Source: Odiellus spinosus (Eukaryota > Arthropoda > Arachnida > Opiliones > Phalangiidae). Taken from it: a stretch of 64,000 nucleotides of DNA. Where the stretch lies: positions 11,596,501 through 11,660,500 of the forward strand of contig OY987226.1 of NCBI GenBank assembly GCA_963920705.1, read 5' to 3'. A program made the position numbers and the translations under genes. The notes under the pieces are model-generated. The model was not told the origin of the DNA and did no database searches. It saw nothing but the letters and a program-made list of their open reading frames with translations. Positions 23,181 through 35,749 of the stretch are shown here, piece by piece. How positions within the stretch are numbered: position 1 is the first letter of the stretch; every line of letters begins with the position of its first letter.

Positions 23181-23418
23181 CCTTTGTTTTTGTATAAAAA
23201 GCACCCAAAATAGATCAATCCCTGTGAAAGTGTTCCAGCCATCTCGCAATAATGTAAAACAACAAATCCTTCTTGCAGGCGAATCCCAGGAGAATGAACC
23301 CTAGTTCCCGGTAATACTCTAGAAGTGACTTTCACTGCCACACATACTCGCGAGACGTTTGAAACATTTTTTACAGGGATTGATCTATTTTAAGTGCTTT
23401 TTAGACTAAAAACCAAGG
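23181..23418. mobile_element. Fold-back element O
   Basis: The arms of about 57 bp, at 23181-23236 and 23361-23418, are inverted copies with about 85% identity. Both contain the core ATAGATCAATCCCTGT (or its complement). The spacer is about 124 bp. A 76-codon open stretch covers the element but reads through the palindrome and is not gene-like. Confidence 0.85.
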
Positions 23419-24329
23419 AACTTCACCTTGGAAGTTACAATATAAGAGTTGCTATCATAAAAGAGAAGGATCTTACTTAGGGAACGTTGCCGTCGACGTC
23501 ATCAGCTACGTCATGGATTGTAAAGCTCGTGGCGCTCGTGAGCACCGAGCATTTCTTTAGCTTATTTTTTCTCTATTCAGGTGTCAGCTCTCAAGGTCGC
23601 GTCTCTCCGGAGTGACTTCTGAGCCGTCTGACCCCTAGCGTTTTACAAAAACGGAAATAACTGCCCTGTATAACCTTAACGCCACGTGATTTCGTGACGT
23701 AATTAAAAATATTCGAACGCCAACCCTTGATTTTATAGGTGAGGGAATGAGGAAATCAATTTTGTCTATCTTTAACATAGTGGAATCAACATTCTGATAC
23801 TAGTTCCCACAACAGTAAAATAAGTGAAGTCCCCTTTTTGTGAAAATAGATGTGTTTACTGTTCTATTTTCCAAATTGGTCAAACGCACCATTTATGTTT
23901 AACACTCACTACCTTGCCCAAATTCCTATGGAATGTTTGGCCTTTTTTCTCTTGCCGTGAAATGTTTTTACATGGTTTTCAGTATTTCTTGAAAGTTCAT
24001 AACCTTTTTTTTTTTTTTTTTTTTTTGTTCTAAATGGTTGGTTTAAAATATTCACAACAGCGTAAAAAAATGCAACAGTTTTGGAACCAAACATTTCCAA
24101 CATACTTACGTCATCGCAATAATTTTTTGCCTAACAGTTTAATTTCTCGCGTTACGAACCATGATATGTTTTTCGTGAAAGTACTTAAAAAATATAGAAA
24201 TTCGCGACTTTTCAATTTTAACACGTCATCCGGTGGTATTTTACTTTTGATGTTCTAAAGGTGTAAAATTGTGTATAGAAGTTTCTAAGACTATAAAAAT
24301 TTAAAAATATAATCCATGTTCTAGGCCTT
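23419..24329. other. Non-coding with a T22 run
   Basis: T22 at 24005-24026. Open stretches of 64-74 codons on both strands flank it and lack motifs. Confidence 0.55.
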
Positions 24330-24702
24330 TAAAAAAATAGGATGATAGTATCTCTTTAAATATTCAAAATCCAAGAAAGTTCAATTTTTATTTATTTTAC
24401 TAAGTTAAAAATTAGACTTGTTTGAATAATTAAATTTCTCTGAATTTTTCAAAAAAATAAAAACTCTGAAGAATATATAGTTTTTAGCAATAAATTAATT
24501 GAAAGTTTTTTTTTTTAAACCAAATCTAGCTGAGCCGCCGTCTTTTGATTGGTTGGAGGGGACTTCTTTAATTAAATTCCAAAACTTAAATCTTTTCCAA
24601 TTTTTATGTATTTTAGAAACCCTCTCTGAATTTTTATTATAGCGAACAAGTCGAAATTTTTATTTGTAAATCGATAAAAAAACTTTCTTCTTCACCCTCT
24701 CT
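24330..24702. mobile_element. Family V MITE copy 2
   Basis: The right end CTTCACCCTCTCT is followed by TTAA (24703-24706). The right half (24533-24702) aligns in order with 13005-13173: GTCTTTTGATTGG, CTTAAATCTTTTCCAATTTT, GAACAAGTCGAAATTTTTAT. The left half shows weak reverse-complement similarity (ATTAGACTTGTTTGAATAAT). The left boundary is uncertain: it is either after TTAA at about 24329 or about 24356. Confidence 0.65.
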
Positions 24703-24706
24703 TTAA

Positions 24707-25576
24707 CCCTTATATGTTCTCTTTTCCCTGAGCACCAAAGCATATAGGTTAGAACACTTTTACAGACAATTCATTATAGAGCAGCTTAAACACAAACTCC
24801 TTATCTTTTCCTTAAACACTTAACAATTAATTATAAAGTCCCCGTGGATATATTTGTATTTTTAATTAACGACCTTCCTTCCAACGAAAAAACAATTTAG
24901 GCACTAAATCAATATAGGCGCCAAAAACAATCAATATTTGACACTTTATTTTTAATAGAATTGTCTTTTAATGATAGATTTTTTTTCGGTTCCAAGCTAC
25001 GGTTTTTTTCAAGAGAACTTTTCAAAACTAGCCGATGTGTCGGCGGAATAATACTTCATGTTAAATCTAATGTGAAGTAAAAGTAGTTTCTGTACACTGC
25101 CTTGGAACATGAGAATATCTAGAGCCCTCTTCCTTCACAAATTTTTAGCTGGAGTTCACTTTGAGATTTCACTAGCTACGATACTGTTTCAAATGAAATA
25201 CAAGTTAATTCTAAAACCTTATTTTATTTAAAGGTAAAATTGGAGTTAAAAGCTTTTGAATTTATTTTCGGGATCACCATGCCTAAAAACGTATTCGAGA
25301 CTTTTTTAGCAATTTTTAAACACGTTTTTGGTGTCAATTAATTTCTAAAACCAAAATTTGAATAAAATTAAATCTAAATTCGAGCCAATCATGTTAATTG
25401 TAATGTCCTATAATCAAAAGAATATACCGATTGATTGATACCCAAGATCTTGGGCCTCAAACACCGGACTATTCTCTTAATGTTAGGACATTATATTCGC
25501 TGAAGACTGAAATAATATGATTCGCCCAAATTTAAATTTATTTTAATATAATATTTACCAAACTTTAGAAATTTGT
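24707..25576. other. Non-coding; J repeat fragment at 25247-25292
   Basis: AAAAGCTTTTGAATTTATTT through CACCATGCC (about 25254-25290) is repeated in reverse complement at about 25851-25889, with three differences. Words like CTTTTCCCTGAGCACCAAAG at 24723 resemble the 89-bp repeat at 48284-48425. Confidence 0.55.
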
Positions 25577-25580
25577 TTAA

Positions 25581-26029
25581 AGGGAGAATGAAAGGCCAAA
25601 CAACCTGTTTTTAATCGATTAAGAATGCTAAAATATTGAGAAAAACAATAATATAACTCACCAAAAATATTTCGTTATTTTATAATCAATTTCCAAAGTT
25701 CCGAAACTTGCAGATGCTAAGCCTTGGCTCTCTAGCTCGGCGAACTAGGCGAGTACGAGCCGTATTTTTTTAATATTCCCGTCTGATCTAGTCGCCAATC
25801 ACGAGCTCGTGATTGGCGACAAGAATAGCCGCAAATATTTTTCCATTTTTGGCATGGCGATTCCGAAAATAAATTCAAAAGCTGTTCCATTTTTAGCTTC
25901 AAGTTTTTTTTAATAAATTTAGTTGGTATATTTTTAAAGGGAAAATACAATTTGTTTCTACTGTATTGAACCAATTAAACGACAAGGAATCGATAGATAA
26001 TCACATGATTTTTCGACTACATTCTTCAT
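25581..26029. mobile_element. Diverged TTAA MITE with a 30-bp perfect palindrome
   Basis: The left end AGGGAGAATG follows TTAA (25577-25580). The right end ATTCTTCAT is followed by TTAT. Near the right end it has the family A word AAACGACAAGGAATCGAT, but the inner arms differ and include the J repeat. At 25791-25820 there is an exact palindrome of 30 bp (GTCGCCAATCACGAG and its complement). Confidence 0.7.
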
Positions 26030-26878
26030 TTATAGTTTTAAGTTTGTATAAATCAGTTTTCTCAAAAATCAAGAAAGTGGTACCCTTTAAAGTGATCAGG
26101 CAACGTACTGCGTATTTAGCATTACCAAACGTTTGTATTACATAAATTTCAAATCGTTATACAGATTTTTAAGTTGTTACCCTTGGTTTCTGCGCAAGAT
26201 GCTTTCCAGACTGAATTGTCAATAGCTCGTGGGAATTTCTCTAAAAATATTTCCCGTATTTAAAAGGAGAACTTCTCTCGAAACTCTTTTCAAAAATTAA
26301 TTATATTCATTATTAATTAGGTAAGATGTTCTGTAAAGTTTTAGCAATGAGTCGAGACTTCTAATAGCATACTTAATCATATAAAAATATTTTTTTTACT
26401 GTACATTTAAGAGGGAAGATTTTCTGATACTTCAAACTGATTTTAATTAAAATTTTTCCACTGAATAATTTCAAATGTTAAAGAACTGAGATATACTTTT
26501 TAATATTCAATTACTTATCTTCTCATTAACTTTTCCTATTCAACATACAACCTAGAACTCTTAACGCTCTTTTGTCTCTAGAAAAAGTCGATGTTATATA
26601 GGAAGACTTATTTTATGCAGCCGAGGACGTAGAAAGGTTAAATTAGGCTCTAGTACCAGGACTGAGATGTCATCTTTTCTTTCACTTGCTCCATATTATA
26701 TGTAAATTCTTTTCATTGCAAACTATAGTCCCGATGGAGCTTATGTGTGTTTTTTCGTTTAAAGTTAGAGGTGAGACCGGACAAGATAATCTACAAATAT
26801 TTGAATAATCAGTTAATTATTAATAATCAGTTAAATATTTCGATTACATTAGATATATCATAAGCTGCGTTCATACAT
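26030..26878. other. AT-rich non-coding, nothing identified
   Basis: It ends with AGCTGCGTTCATAC at 26863-26876, the B/C-type element terminus, directly before fold-back D. Confidence 0.55.
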
Positions 26879-27180
26879 GGATTAATCAACCTCACAGGGA
26901 TAATTCACAATGGTGCGATTTGCTATACAGTAGTTGAAAATGTTTGTTTCAAACATGGCTGTAAGACATTTTATCCGGCCCCTCAATTTTACCCCCTTAC
27001 CGATACAAATACGGAAGTAATCCATGAGAGCATCGTCTGTTTTAGAGTTTTTTCCCCTTCAATATTTCACCCTGTGTATAGGTAGCTAGAAACTTCCGGT
27101 GTAGACAATTTAGGTCACCAGGGTGCGATTCGAACAATCATTTTACCAGAGTGAATTATCCCTGTGAGGTTGATTAATCC
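26879..27180. mobile_element. Fold-back element D with perfect 30-bp arms
   Basis: The arm GGATTAATCAACCTCACAGG.. at 26879-26908 is an exact reverse complement of 27151-27180. The inner sequences share GGTGCGATT in direct orientation. It sits between a GCGTTCATAC terminus on the left and a half MITE on the right, so it may be the remains of a nested element. No coding capacity. Confidence 0.85.
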
Positions 27181-27322
27181 TTGTTAAGCCTACTTTCCGA
27201 ATAAGTTAAAAATATATTCATAGCTTAATATTTGTTGCAATTTTCTTTATTAGTGATTAAGGCCTTATTTGAAGATAATATGAATCGATAGAAAATCACT
27301 TGTAGTCGGATTCATTCTCCCT
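27181..27322. mobile_element. Right half of a family A MITE
   Basis: TTAAGCCTACTTTCCGAATA, then AATATTTGTTGC, TAAGGCCTTATTTGA and a TTCATTCTCCCT end followed by TTAT match the right arm of family A. The left arm is missing; the sequence begins where fold-back D ends. Confidence 0.75.
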
Positions 27323-30030
27323 TTATAGAAAAGTCTAGTTTTTGTGGTAAGGATTAAAAATGTTGCTTGCACCTTCCCCTTGAACTTTGTTGTCTTCAGT
27401 GAATACAAGAAAAATTCCCCGGGGTAGTTTAAAAGCCATTAGTAAGACGTACTAAAGTTGGGTTCCTTTACTTGAAAAAGTAAACTCAATTTTTTTTTTT
27501 TTTTTCTTTCTTGTAAGGTGTGCTAGTTTCGGTTTATCTTTACGTGAAAGTGTTTGTTCTTTAGTTATGTATTCTGGTCATATTCTATTTTTAAACACGC
27601 TTATTTGACTTTAACATGTAGTAAAAAGTCGAAAATAAGAAGATAAATCGATTTCCCCTCCTAAAAATCCTGCTTTGACACTACGTGCGAAGATAAGCAT
27701 CCGGATATCTTTAGATTTAAGAAAAACGGATTAGAAGCATAATGTTTACTGGCAAACAAAGGTGAAATCGACTGCAGTATGCTCTTAAAAATAACGAAAT
27801 ACTAGCTTTAAAACGGTTTAAAAGCTTAAAATTTTAATCACTTCTAAAAGTTGGGAGGAAAAGAACTGTAAAAAAGTGTGCCCTCATAAATCTTGAAAAT
27901 TGAAACAAACGCGGAAAACCCTTGAAGAAAACATTATCCTGTTTTAAAATATAATTTTCAAAAACTTTAAGCCAGGTTAGACTATATTTTTGTGAATATT
28001 ATACTACGTTGGTGTTTCTTCGACGCCTGGTTGAATCTTAAAGCCCGAGAGACCGAGCGAGATTTATTTTAAACACTAAGGGACTCTGGAGAAGAAAGTT
28101 TTCGTTTTAAGACCGCGCAGAAATTTATGCCTTTTAGGTGTTAACTGGGTTAGTCAGATGGCTGGAACATTGTAAGCTCTGTTATCAGCCCCCGATTATA
28201 TCAACACACCTAACCAAGTTTTACAGATTTCATCTATTGTTGATAATAACTTGAAACCAGGCGCTTGGAAATAAGACAAATCTTAAACAGTTTGTTAATA
28301 TCTTGGACTAGTTTAATTTTTTTAATTTAAAAACTAACTGTGAAGGTCTCTGGCATGGTTCCAGGGACTAGTTTATTAATAATTCTAATATTTTAGAATT
28401 ATATTCAAGTGAACTACTAATCGGACCAGTTTAGTGTTTAAAGATACTAGGATAGGGAACCTTACTTTATTTCCAAGCCTGGAACTTGATACACGTTCGT
28501 TTTCTCAAACTCAAACTCCATATTGTTCATTACACATATCTTAATTATACATAAAATCATGGAATATATGAATAGACGCTTTAGCCTTTTCTCAAACTCT
28601 GCTATCTCTACTTCCGGTAACTCTTCTATAGGTGCTGAAAAATATAGTCTGCTATACATGTAGAATTGTCTGTGGCTACGCGCTAATTATGTTAATATTG
28701 TAAAGTTTTGACATTTATTGAAAGTATATTAATTAAAAATAATATATAGATTTCCGGAAGTCGAATAGACCCCAGTTTCGGTCTAGTACCCAGTACTTTC
28801 ATTTTATTTTCTATAAATATTAGAAGTTTCATATTTCATCGTGCGCATCTTGTTTTTTAAAGAAAAGTGGCCGGAGAGTCGGGAAGTATTACTACAAAGG
28901 TTCGCTTTAATCTGGGATAAAATACTTAGCTATAAGAAAGTGTATAACAGGGCGAGGAGTTGGCGAGCGGTGTTTGAGCCCAGAGGCTCGGACGCGTGCC
29001 GTGCCGACCATAGTGACGGCAGGATTACAGGGCGTGTCCACTTTTTCACGAGCTTTATAGGGTCTCGCTTTTAAAGTGCCCGGTCAACTTTTCAAAGAAT
29101 TTCGCCGCATTGACCAAAAGCAAATACATCTTTTACACGACTTCTAGCTCCATAAAACCTCTACCTCTGTTTCTAAGTCTTCTTATTTTTGCCTCCCTCG
29201 CTCTCGTATACTATAGTACTAAAAGGTATATAGTAAACAATCTAATAGAAATTACTTAGGCGGATTGATACACGATGTTTAAAATTTTCATACGGGATAA
29301 TCCTACTTTTGAAATCTAATAAAGTTTCGGCGGCATAATAAACAATATTAACATTCATACATGATAGCATAAGAATATTAATTCTTCACACGTAAGTTTG
29401 AGTTCCCCGTAGAACCCTTCGTATTCAGCACTATGTAGGAGAGAGATAGAAATTTGAAGCCCTACGCCATCTCGCGGAAAAACGTAGTTAATTCTCCCTA
29501 CCCCTACCCCACCTCATACCTCTTGACAGGTAAAAGGTAGTACCAGCATGCATTGGGAGAGTTTCAAACCACCACTAGATGGATTTGAGTCGCAAGGTTG
29601 GCCAGTCATTAGCTTAACGCTAAAACGAAAAGTCGTTTGTAACTTACGGGTGAATTAATAGGCTTATGATGATAGTAGTTAATGTAAGGTGTTTTATAGC
29701 GTGGTTATATCAATACTTGATGTAAAGGAAGAGCAAAATGTATTTATTTAATCAGTTATCTGTGTCAGGCCCGGATTATTAATAATAATATATTTATTTC
29801 GCTAGTATCTAGCAGGTAACCACGGAGGCATAGCCCATAATATGTGGTTGCCATGACAATACAGAGTACACAAATTAAAATTTAAATAGTTCTATGATTG
29901 GATCGATTCAAAATATAGAAGACTGTTGTTAAACTTTGCAAGGGAAGTCGCCGTTTATGAAAAGCTCCCTATTTGGATAGGCCCCTTGATGCCCTTAATT
30001 AGTCAAAAATTCAATTGCGTAAATAAAGTA
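27323..30030. other. Non-coding; GC-richer patch 28930-29060
   Basis: At 28930-29060 the + strand is markedly GC-rich (GGCGAGCGG, GCTCGGACGCGTGCCGTGCC) and stays open for 77 codons from 28841, without known motifs or splice sites that I can defend. One L copy lies at 29259-29285. Nothing else. Confidence 0.5.
29259..29285 (+). repeat. L interspersed repeat copy
   Basis: GGCGGATTGATACACGATGT then TTAAAAT, in the + orientation. Confidence 0.65.
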
Positions 30031-30148
30031 ATTAAATAATTGGGAATCAAAAAATGAGCTCTCATTGGCCGAACGGTCTTATTAAAATAATTAAATAATT
30101 AGGAATTTAAAAATGAGCTCTTACTGGCCAAAGGATCTTATTTAAATA
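30031..30148. repeat. 59-bp tandem duplication
   Basis: ATTAAATAATTGGGAATC.. ATGAGCTCTCATTGGCC recurs 59 bp later (30090) as ATTAAATAATTAGGAATT.. ATGAGCTCTTACTGGCC. There are two copies with several substitutions. Confidence 0.9.
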
Positions 30149-31376
30149 TTCATAGGAATAGTAAAATCGTGTGGAGTTAATCACTTACGTAAAATCTGAG
30201 AAGGATATTAGCTAGAAAATGTTGCTCTCTACGTCAAAGCTCGTGAAATTGCTAACATGAAATAAGTTTAAAACGTTAAAACATCTTCTAAAAATTGTGG
30301 AAAATATTTTAACGCTCAGTTTCTGAAAATAAAAATAAATTGACAATCTTAGCTCGGAGTTTCGCTTTCAAAGCATTTTTTATCGAGTACCAATGGGAAT
30401 TTGAGTAGCATTTTCGGAATGATAGTTAAAAAACGATACAAAATGTATATACATACATGCCCTATAGAAAAAATTACCGGTACAATAAGAACAAATATTT
30501 AACAAATGTTTAAAAGCAAAAATAAACGGAAATAAACGCAATACTACGTCTTCAAGTAGCTATTATAGATCCATCACTTGATTCTCACGCGTTCTGACGA
30601 TCGCTTTCACGTCTTTCTTTTGAAACGTATCTTTAATTACGTTCTAGAATCATTCTACGTCATTAAGTTGAAAAAATTAAAATTTTGAACACTAAAATTT
30701 TAAACACATAAAAAATTGTGCTAGCCTCGCTTTCAATTAGACAAATCAAGAGTTAGAGCAAGTTAATATTATCATCTCTACCATGAAATTCAGTGCATTA
30801 AAAGGAAACGATTTAATTGTCATTCTATAGTTTCCGCTACCTGCTACAAATCTGTAACGTTCACTTTGAGAGACGTAATGTTGTGAAACCTATATGATAT
30901 CTTTAATTTCTAAGGTTGTTTTACCGTCTTTTACGGCGAAATCCTCACATTATACCTTAATTAAAGCTTAATTCGTGTTCGAAGAAAAATTCCCTTTTCC
31001 ATTCCAACTTGTATAGTAACGTAATTACACACCAGTACGCAGTAATTACGTACTCCAAATCTGTCGCGGTTTCCAAAACAGCCGTGGCATTCAGCTGAGC
31101 AAGAATGAGTCAAATTGAAGGGAGTGTAAACCAAGGTGTGGACGTCAAAATTAATCTTGTATATGAAGAACCTTATCAGGAAAGACGAGATAGAATTGGG
31201 ATGCAATGCGTAAATGTTCGGTTCCCCCACACCCCCTGAAATTTCTTATTCTAACCAAACTTATAGAGACTCCTAATGACCGCGAGACTCAGCTGGATTA
31301 AACAGATTTCACAAACAAAATTAAAATTAAATTAAGTTGAAAGATCTTTACAGCAAAATAGTTTCTTGAACTGGTC

Positions 31377-31380
<4 letters not shown>
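30149..31380. other. AT-rich non-coding, nothing identified
   Basis: Only short fortuitous open stretches (e.g. 30961-31230 minus, 89 codons). Confidence 0.6.

Positions 31381-31430
<50 letters not shown>
31381..31430. repeat. (AT)25 microsatellite
   Basis: A perfect 50-bp AT dinucleotide run. Confidence 0.97.
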
Positions 31431-31434
<4 letters not shown>

Positions 31435-31652
31435 GAAAATAACATTTTAAAGTGTTGCCCCCAAAAGCTACAATTTGTTAAATTTCTTTTTCTCCCTCCC
31501 TTTATTGGGGAAACGGGAAAATTGCGCAGAATTTCGGCGAAGTATAATTCCAATCTTTTAAGGTATCGCGGTAACAGCATCAAAAATTATTCGCTTAATT
31601 ATATGCAATTTTGGCTTAGAAATTTCAGAATCTGTTTCCTATATATATTTAG

Positions 31653-32002
31653 TTATAACAGAAGCCGATGAAACCCTCCTTTGAAGTCTATTACTCCCGG
31701 GTCTTGTCTACCCCTCTCTGTATGGGTTAGTTTCAAAAAGCGCGATTCGTACGCCTCCTAACGGTAGATATTTTCGGAGCGGGAGTTCGTCCTGCGAATA
31801 TATCTAGCAGCCTTGGAGTTCGTCAAAAAAACGTCGTTGTTTGTGGAGAGAGAGAATTTCCAATTTTCCGTAGACAGGGGGTATGAAGTAGGACCCCTCC
31901 GATCTCGTAAAATTAGGAATTTTACCCATATAGAGAGGAGCGCTATATGGAACATTAGAGTAGTAGACTTCAAAGGAGGGTTTCATCGGCTTCTGGTTAT
32001 AA
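31653..32002. mobile_element. Fold-back element M
   Basis: Arms at 31653-31696 and 31958-32002 are reverse complements over 44-45 bp, with one gap and one mismatch (core GAAGCCGATGAAACCCTCCT). Weaker pairing continues inward (CCTCTCTGTATGGG / CCTCTCTATATGGG), giving arms of about 80 bp and a total of 350 bp. One arm recurs at 62728-62800, including the adjacent TAATGTTCCATA, so this is a dispersed family. Frames across it (31758-32046) are not conserved as genes. Confidence 0.87.
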
Positions 32003-35000
32003 ATAAAAACAGGCTCACAGGAAGAGATGGTTTAGAAGTACTTTGAGGGAAGGTGTATACACGAAGGATCGAGGAGAACTAGAAAGGGTTGTGTAAAAAT
32101 CGTAGTAGGTAAGAAAAAGATCGAAACGAAAAGTATATGGATTGAAATGTGAGCTTTCCTGATCTGTTTTTCTTAAGGCTGCTCCAGAGTATAAAGTTTA
32201 GGAATTTCTCCGATAGAGGCGCAAAATTGCAATAGTGTTTTTTTTTTTTTTTTTTTTTTTTTCCAAGTTTTTGCCTTTTCGAAACTTGGACTACGGCACT
32301 TTTTTCGTTGACATGGTTTGGATAGGAATTAGTATCGTAAAACTTTAACGTCTTATACCCCCTCAAAGGAAACTACTCTTTCCCCAAGGGGTTTCTTTTT
32401 TCTTGAAGCAAAGGGCATCGGGAATTCGGGATTCGACTGCAACAGAGTTTTTTTGGAGGGGGATATATTGAAAGACCTATTACCCAGCCCCGTAATTAGT
32501 AACAATGGACGCAGGGACGGCGGGATATATTCTAAAACACGTGACCAGCCTCGGTCTCTATCCCTTCCCGTCACTTCATGACATATTTGAATCTCTTTTT
32601 GAGTCTCCCTTCTCCTACGACCCCACATTTCAGGGTGGAATAGGAGTGTTTTTCCAAACCAACTAACGCAGTTGGAATCAGGTTAAACTTTCATCACGTA
32701 CAAAAGGAATTATTTCTTATCTCTTTTAAAGTAAAGCGTACAGGAAAAAGGAATCGTAGTAATGAACGTGTTGTAATTTCCGATTGCTGTAGAAAATTGA
32801 AATTTTATATTTCCTCAAATTTTAAAAATTCTAGAAATTAAAAAGGAAGCGCTTAAAAATCTTAAAAAAATCCTTTAAATCTTTCCTATTTCTATATGAT
32901 AATCGCGTTGACAGTTTTATTTGACGACTTAAAATTTTGTCGCGTCTGGCACACTTGGACGTTCAATTAAATATTTGGTCACCGCCTCAAAATTCATGTC
33001 CTTTCTCCAAAAATTGGATTTTACTTTCGAGATTTATTAAAATTTGAAGGTGTCATAGTCTGATGACAATGTTTTTGCTCATTATACAACGTGATACTCG
33101 TATATTTAAGATTCACTGACCTATTTTTGTATGTAAAACAACGATTTGACGAAATATAGAGAAAAGGTTTCTTTGCTTTTTTTGAAACCTCGAGACCATT
33201 AGGCTTACCACCAATGCAATTAAAAAGGGGCTTTCGCTCAAATTAGCTAATAGCCTTTAAAATATTCTGGCAAACCATATATATTTGAGAAGAAACCTTC
33301 AAATTAAATTCGGTGTTTTTTAATAGGAGTTTCTTGAGCATTTGAGCGCGTTTGCTCCAACTATTCATAACAGTTCTTTTTTCCAAATCATATTTTTTTT
33401 TTTTGTTTTGCAAACAAAACCAAACTAAGCATAAAATTATTTCACAGGCCGTCTTTGCATCCGATCTAGCGCCATTAAAATAATGAATCTCTAAATGCAT
33501 TCTAGCTGTTAGCTTGTTTCTTCGAAAGGAAAGCTGGGTTCGCAAAGCATCAGAAATCTATCTTGTGGCGCATTCACGCCAGCATGAACCTCCAGCTTCC
33601 CGCTTCTTTGCGAACGCGGCTTTAGTAATAATACTAAAGTTTAAGTTATTCTGAAAATTCATGACGCTTTTGTACTATCTTGACTTCCAGCCTTTTGCCC
33701 TTGTTTACGCTTATTTCCGGGTTAGAGTAACGCCTCTAATTAACCGTTAAGCAAATTCAGCCTGGTGATCCGAACACGTGTTATTTTTGGGCCCATAAGA
33801 TAAGGAAGCGGCATTTCATACTTTGAAATACGCCGCATTATAGGGTTTCCTTGTGTCGCTTGTCAATATATTTTTATTTATGGGCTCTATTCTTTGCTTT
33901 CGGTGCTATTTTGTGTGTGTCACCCCCCCTGAAATGGCAACTACTTATTGAGCGCCATCAGCGGGAAAAAACAGAACCATTGGACCAAAATAGACAGAAT
34001 TCAAAGCATGTAAATGTACGGGGGAAAATCTAAAATGGAGTTAATTTCTCAGAATATTTATCAAAAAAATACAGAATAATTTTCAAAACAAGCGGAAAAA
34101 CGTGCTTTACACTGTAAACTATTTTATAAAGACGTGTGATAAAAACTCCAGCTCCACTTTTCAAAATAGGAATTCGCAGTTTTTCGGAAAATGAATTAAA
34201 TCTCAATATTTATTTAATGGAAACGCGGATTAAGTTTTTACATAGATCTTTGGATGGCCCAGCTTATGCTGAAAATTTAGACACTAAAGATTTAGATAAA
34301 TTCCCATTCTGGAAGAAATGCAACTCCCGCGACTTCGACCCCACCAGCCGTAATATTGCAATTTTTAATGTAAAATTAACCAGCACTTTATTAAACTAGG
34401 AACGTAAAAAATATGTCAAATTATTGACAGAAGCTAGTCGTTCTTTGGTAAATAATTTCATGTGTCTGTATAATCTCCTTCGATTCCTAAATGGGCTTTC
34501 AAATGTTAGTTAAAATCCAATTTTTCGGAATTTTTCTCTGAAGGGGCCTTAACCATGAAGTAGCCTTCTCGTAATAATGATTTAAAATGCAATCTTCCAA
34601 AAATAATAGTGCCAACTATATGGATGAATAGTTTACAAGATTATTACAGAAACCTCTTTGATCATTTTTGCTATTAAATCTTGTAATACGAGTACCGAAG
34701 TAAAATATTCAACACGTTTACCCTATTTTAGTTTTTAAGGAAGACTGAAGGAAATGGAGTGTAATATGCCAAAAATCCTTCAAGTTTATAAGACGACATA
34801 CTGCGAGTGACGATGAACTGAGTCCGATTTTCTCAGTCCTAAGTATTTCGAAATTTGTAGATAAAGGTGGCCAGGCCCAGTATATTCTTTCTAAAGTAAA
34901 TCAGACTCGAAATCGCGACGGCCGGGCGAGATACGCTCCTTCGTTTTGCGAGAGAGAGGAGAGTTGTTTTCCGTCGATATATTTTCACCCCCGTAAACGT

Positions 35001-35749
35001 CTAGAAAGCTCGGCGCGATATTAGCACCGCCTACTTAGTTCCAATCTCAACCACTAGAGAGGGCAATTTCGAATTCCGTATCTCGACCGGAAAGCTCTGA
35101 CGACAAAACTTTTAGAACCACATACCAATCGTAACATGCCTTGTTGTAAACTTGAAGCATGATTTACCTGTGGTACGTGTATATATATATACACCGATAA
35201 AAAATCACACAATTTTTTAAAGGGATAATTCGTTTTATTTTTAATCGATTATTGTCCAGAGCATTAAAATATTCATGAAAACATTAAAATTATTCAAAGT
35301 TTTCTCGTTAATTTACAGTTATTTATCAAACTCTATAATCAGATCAGTAAAAAATGACAAAATGAAGTTGAAACCCGGGTTCATTAATTCGGTCATGGTT
35401 TCTGATATGGGAAGGGTAGCCAAAGTGACATATTAATTCTTGTCTATAAAAATATCCAATAAAAATTTCAACTAATTTGCAAAATAAATGTCATATATAT
35501 TTGTAACCTTTATAACATTCGAAATTGACACTGACGCGCGTTGGGAACAAAATTTTAAATTTGTCACTCTCTAAGTGTATTACACTTTCATTGGATAGCG
35601 TTAGGAACGCTATAGATAGTGTGATTTATCTGAAAATCATCATCTCACCAATCTAGCCGTAATTCTTCTTCCCCCCCCCCAATATCTCTCCATTATCTTT
35701 TCAAAATTAAATGAACTATATCTAAGGTCTAAGCTAGGGAGGATTCTTT
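32003..35749. other. Non-coding with homopolymer tracts
   Basis: T25 at 32238-32262 and C10 at 35671-35680. A B/C-type terminus word GCGAACGCGGC lies at 33610-33620. An 87-codon open stretch at 34136-34399 has a fairly balanced composition but no recognised domain. A hairpin ATAGCGTT / AACGCTAT lies at 35595-35613. Nothing else. Confidence 0.5.

Noticed and set aside
31758-32046. Peptide similarity between 31813-32046 (+) and 62588-62818 (-) (WNI..DFKG..RLL)
   Set aside because: It comes from the shared arm of fold-back element M. Frames do not continue beyond the repeat.
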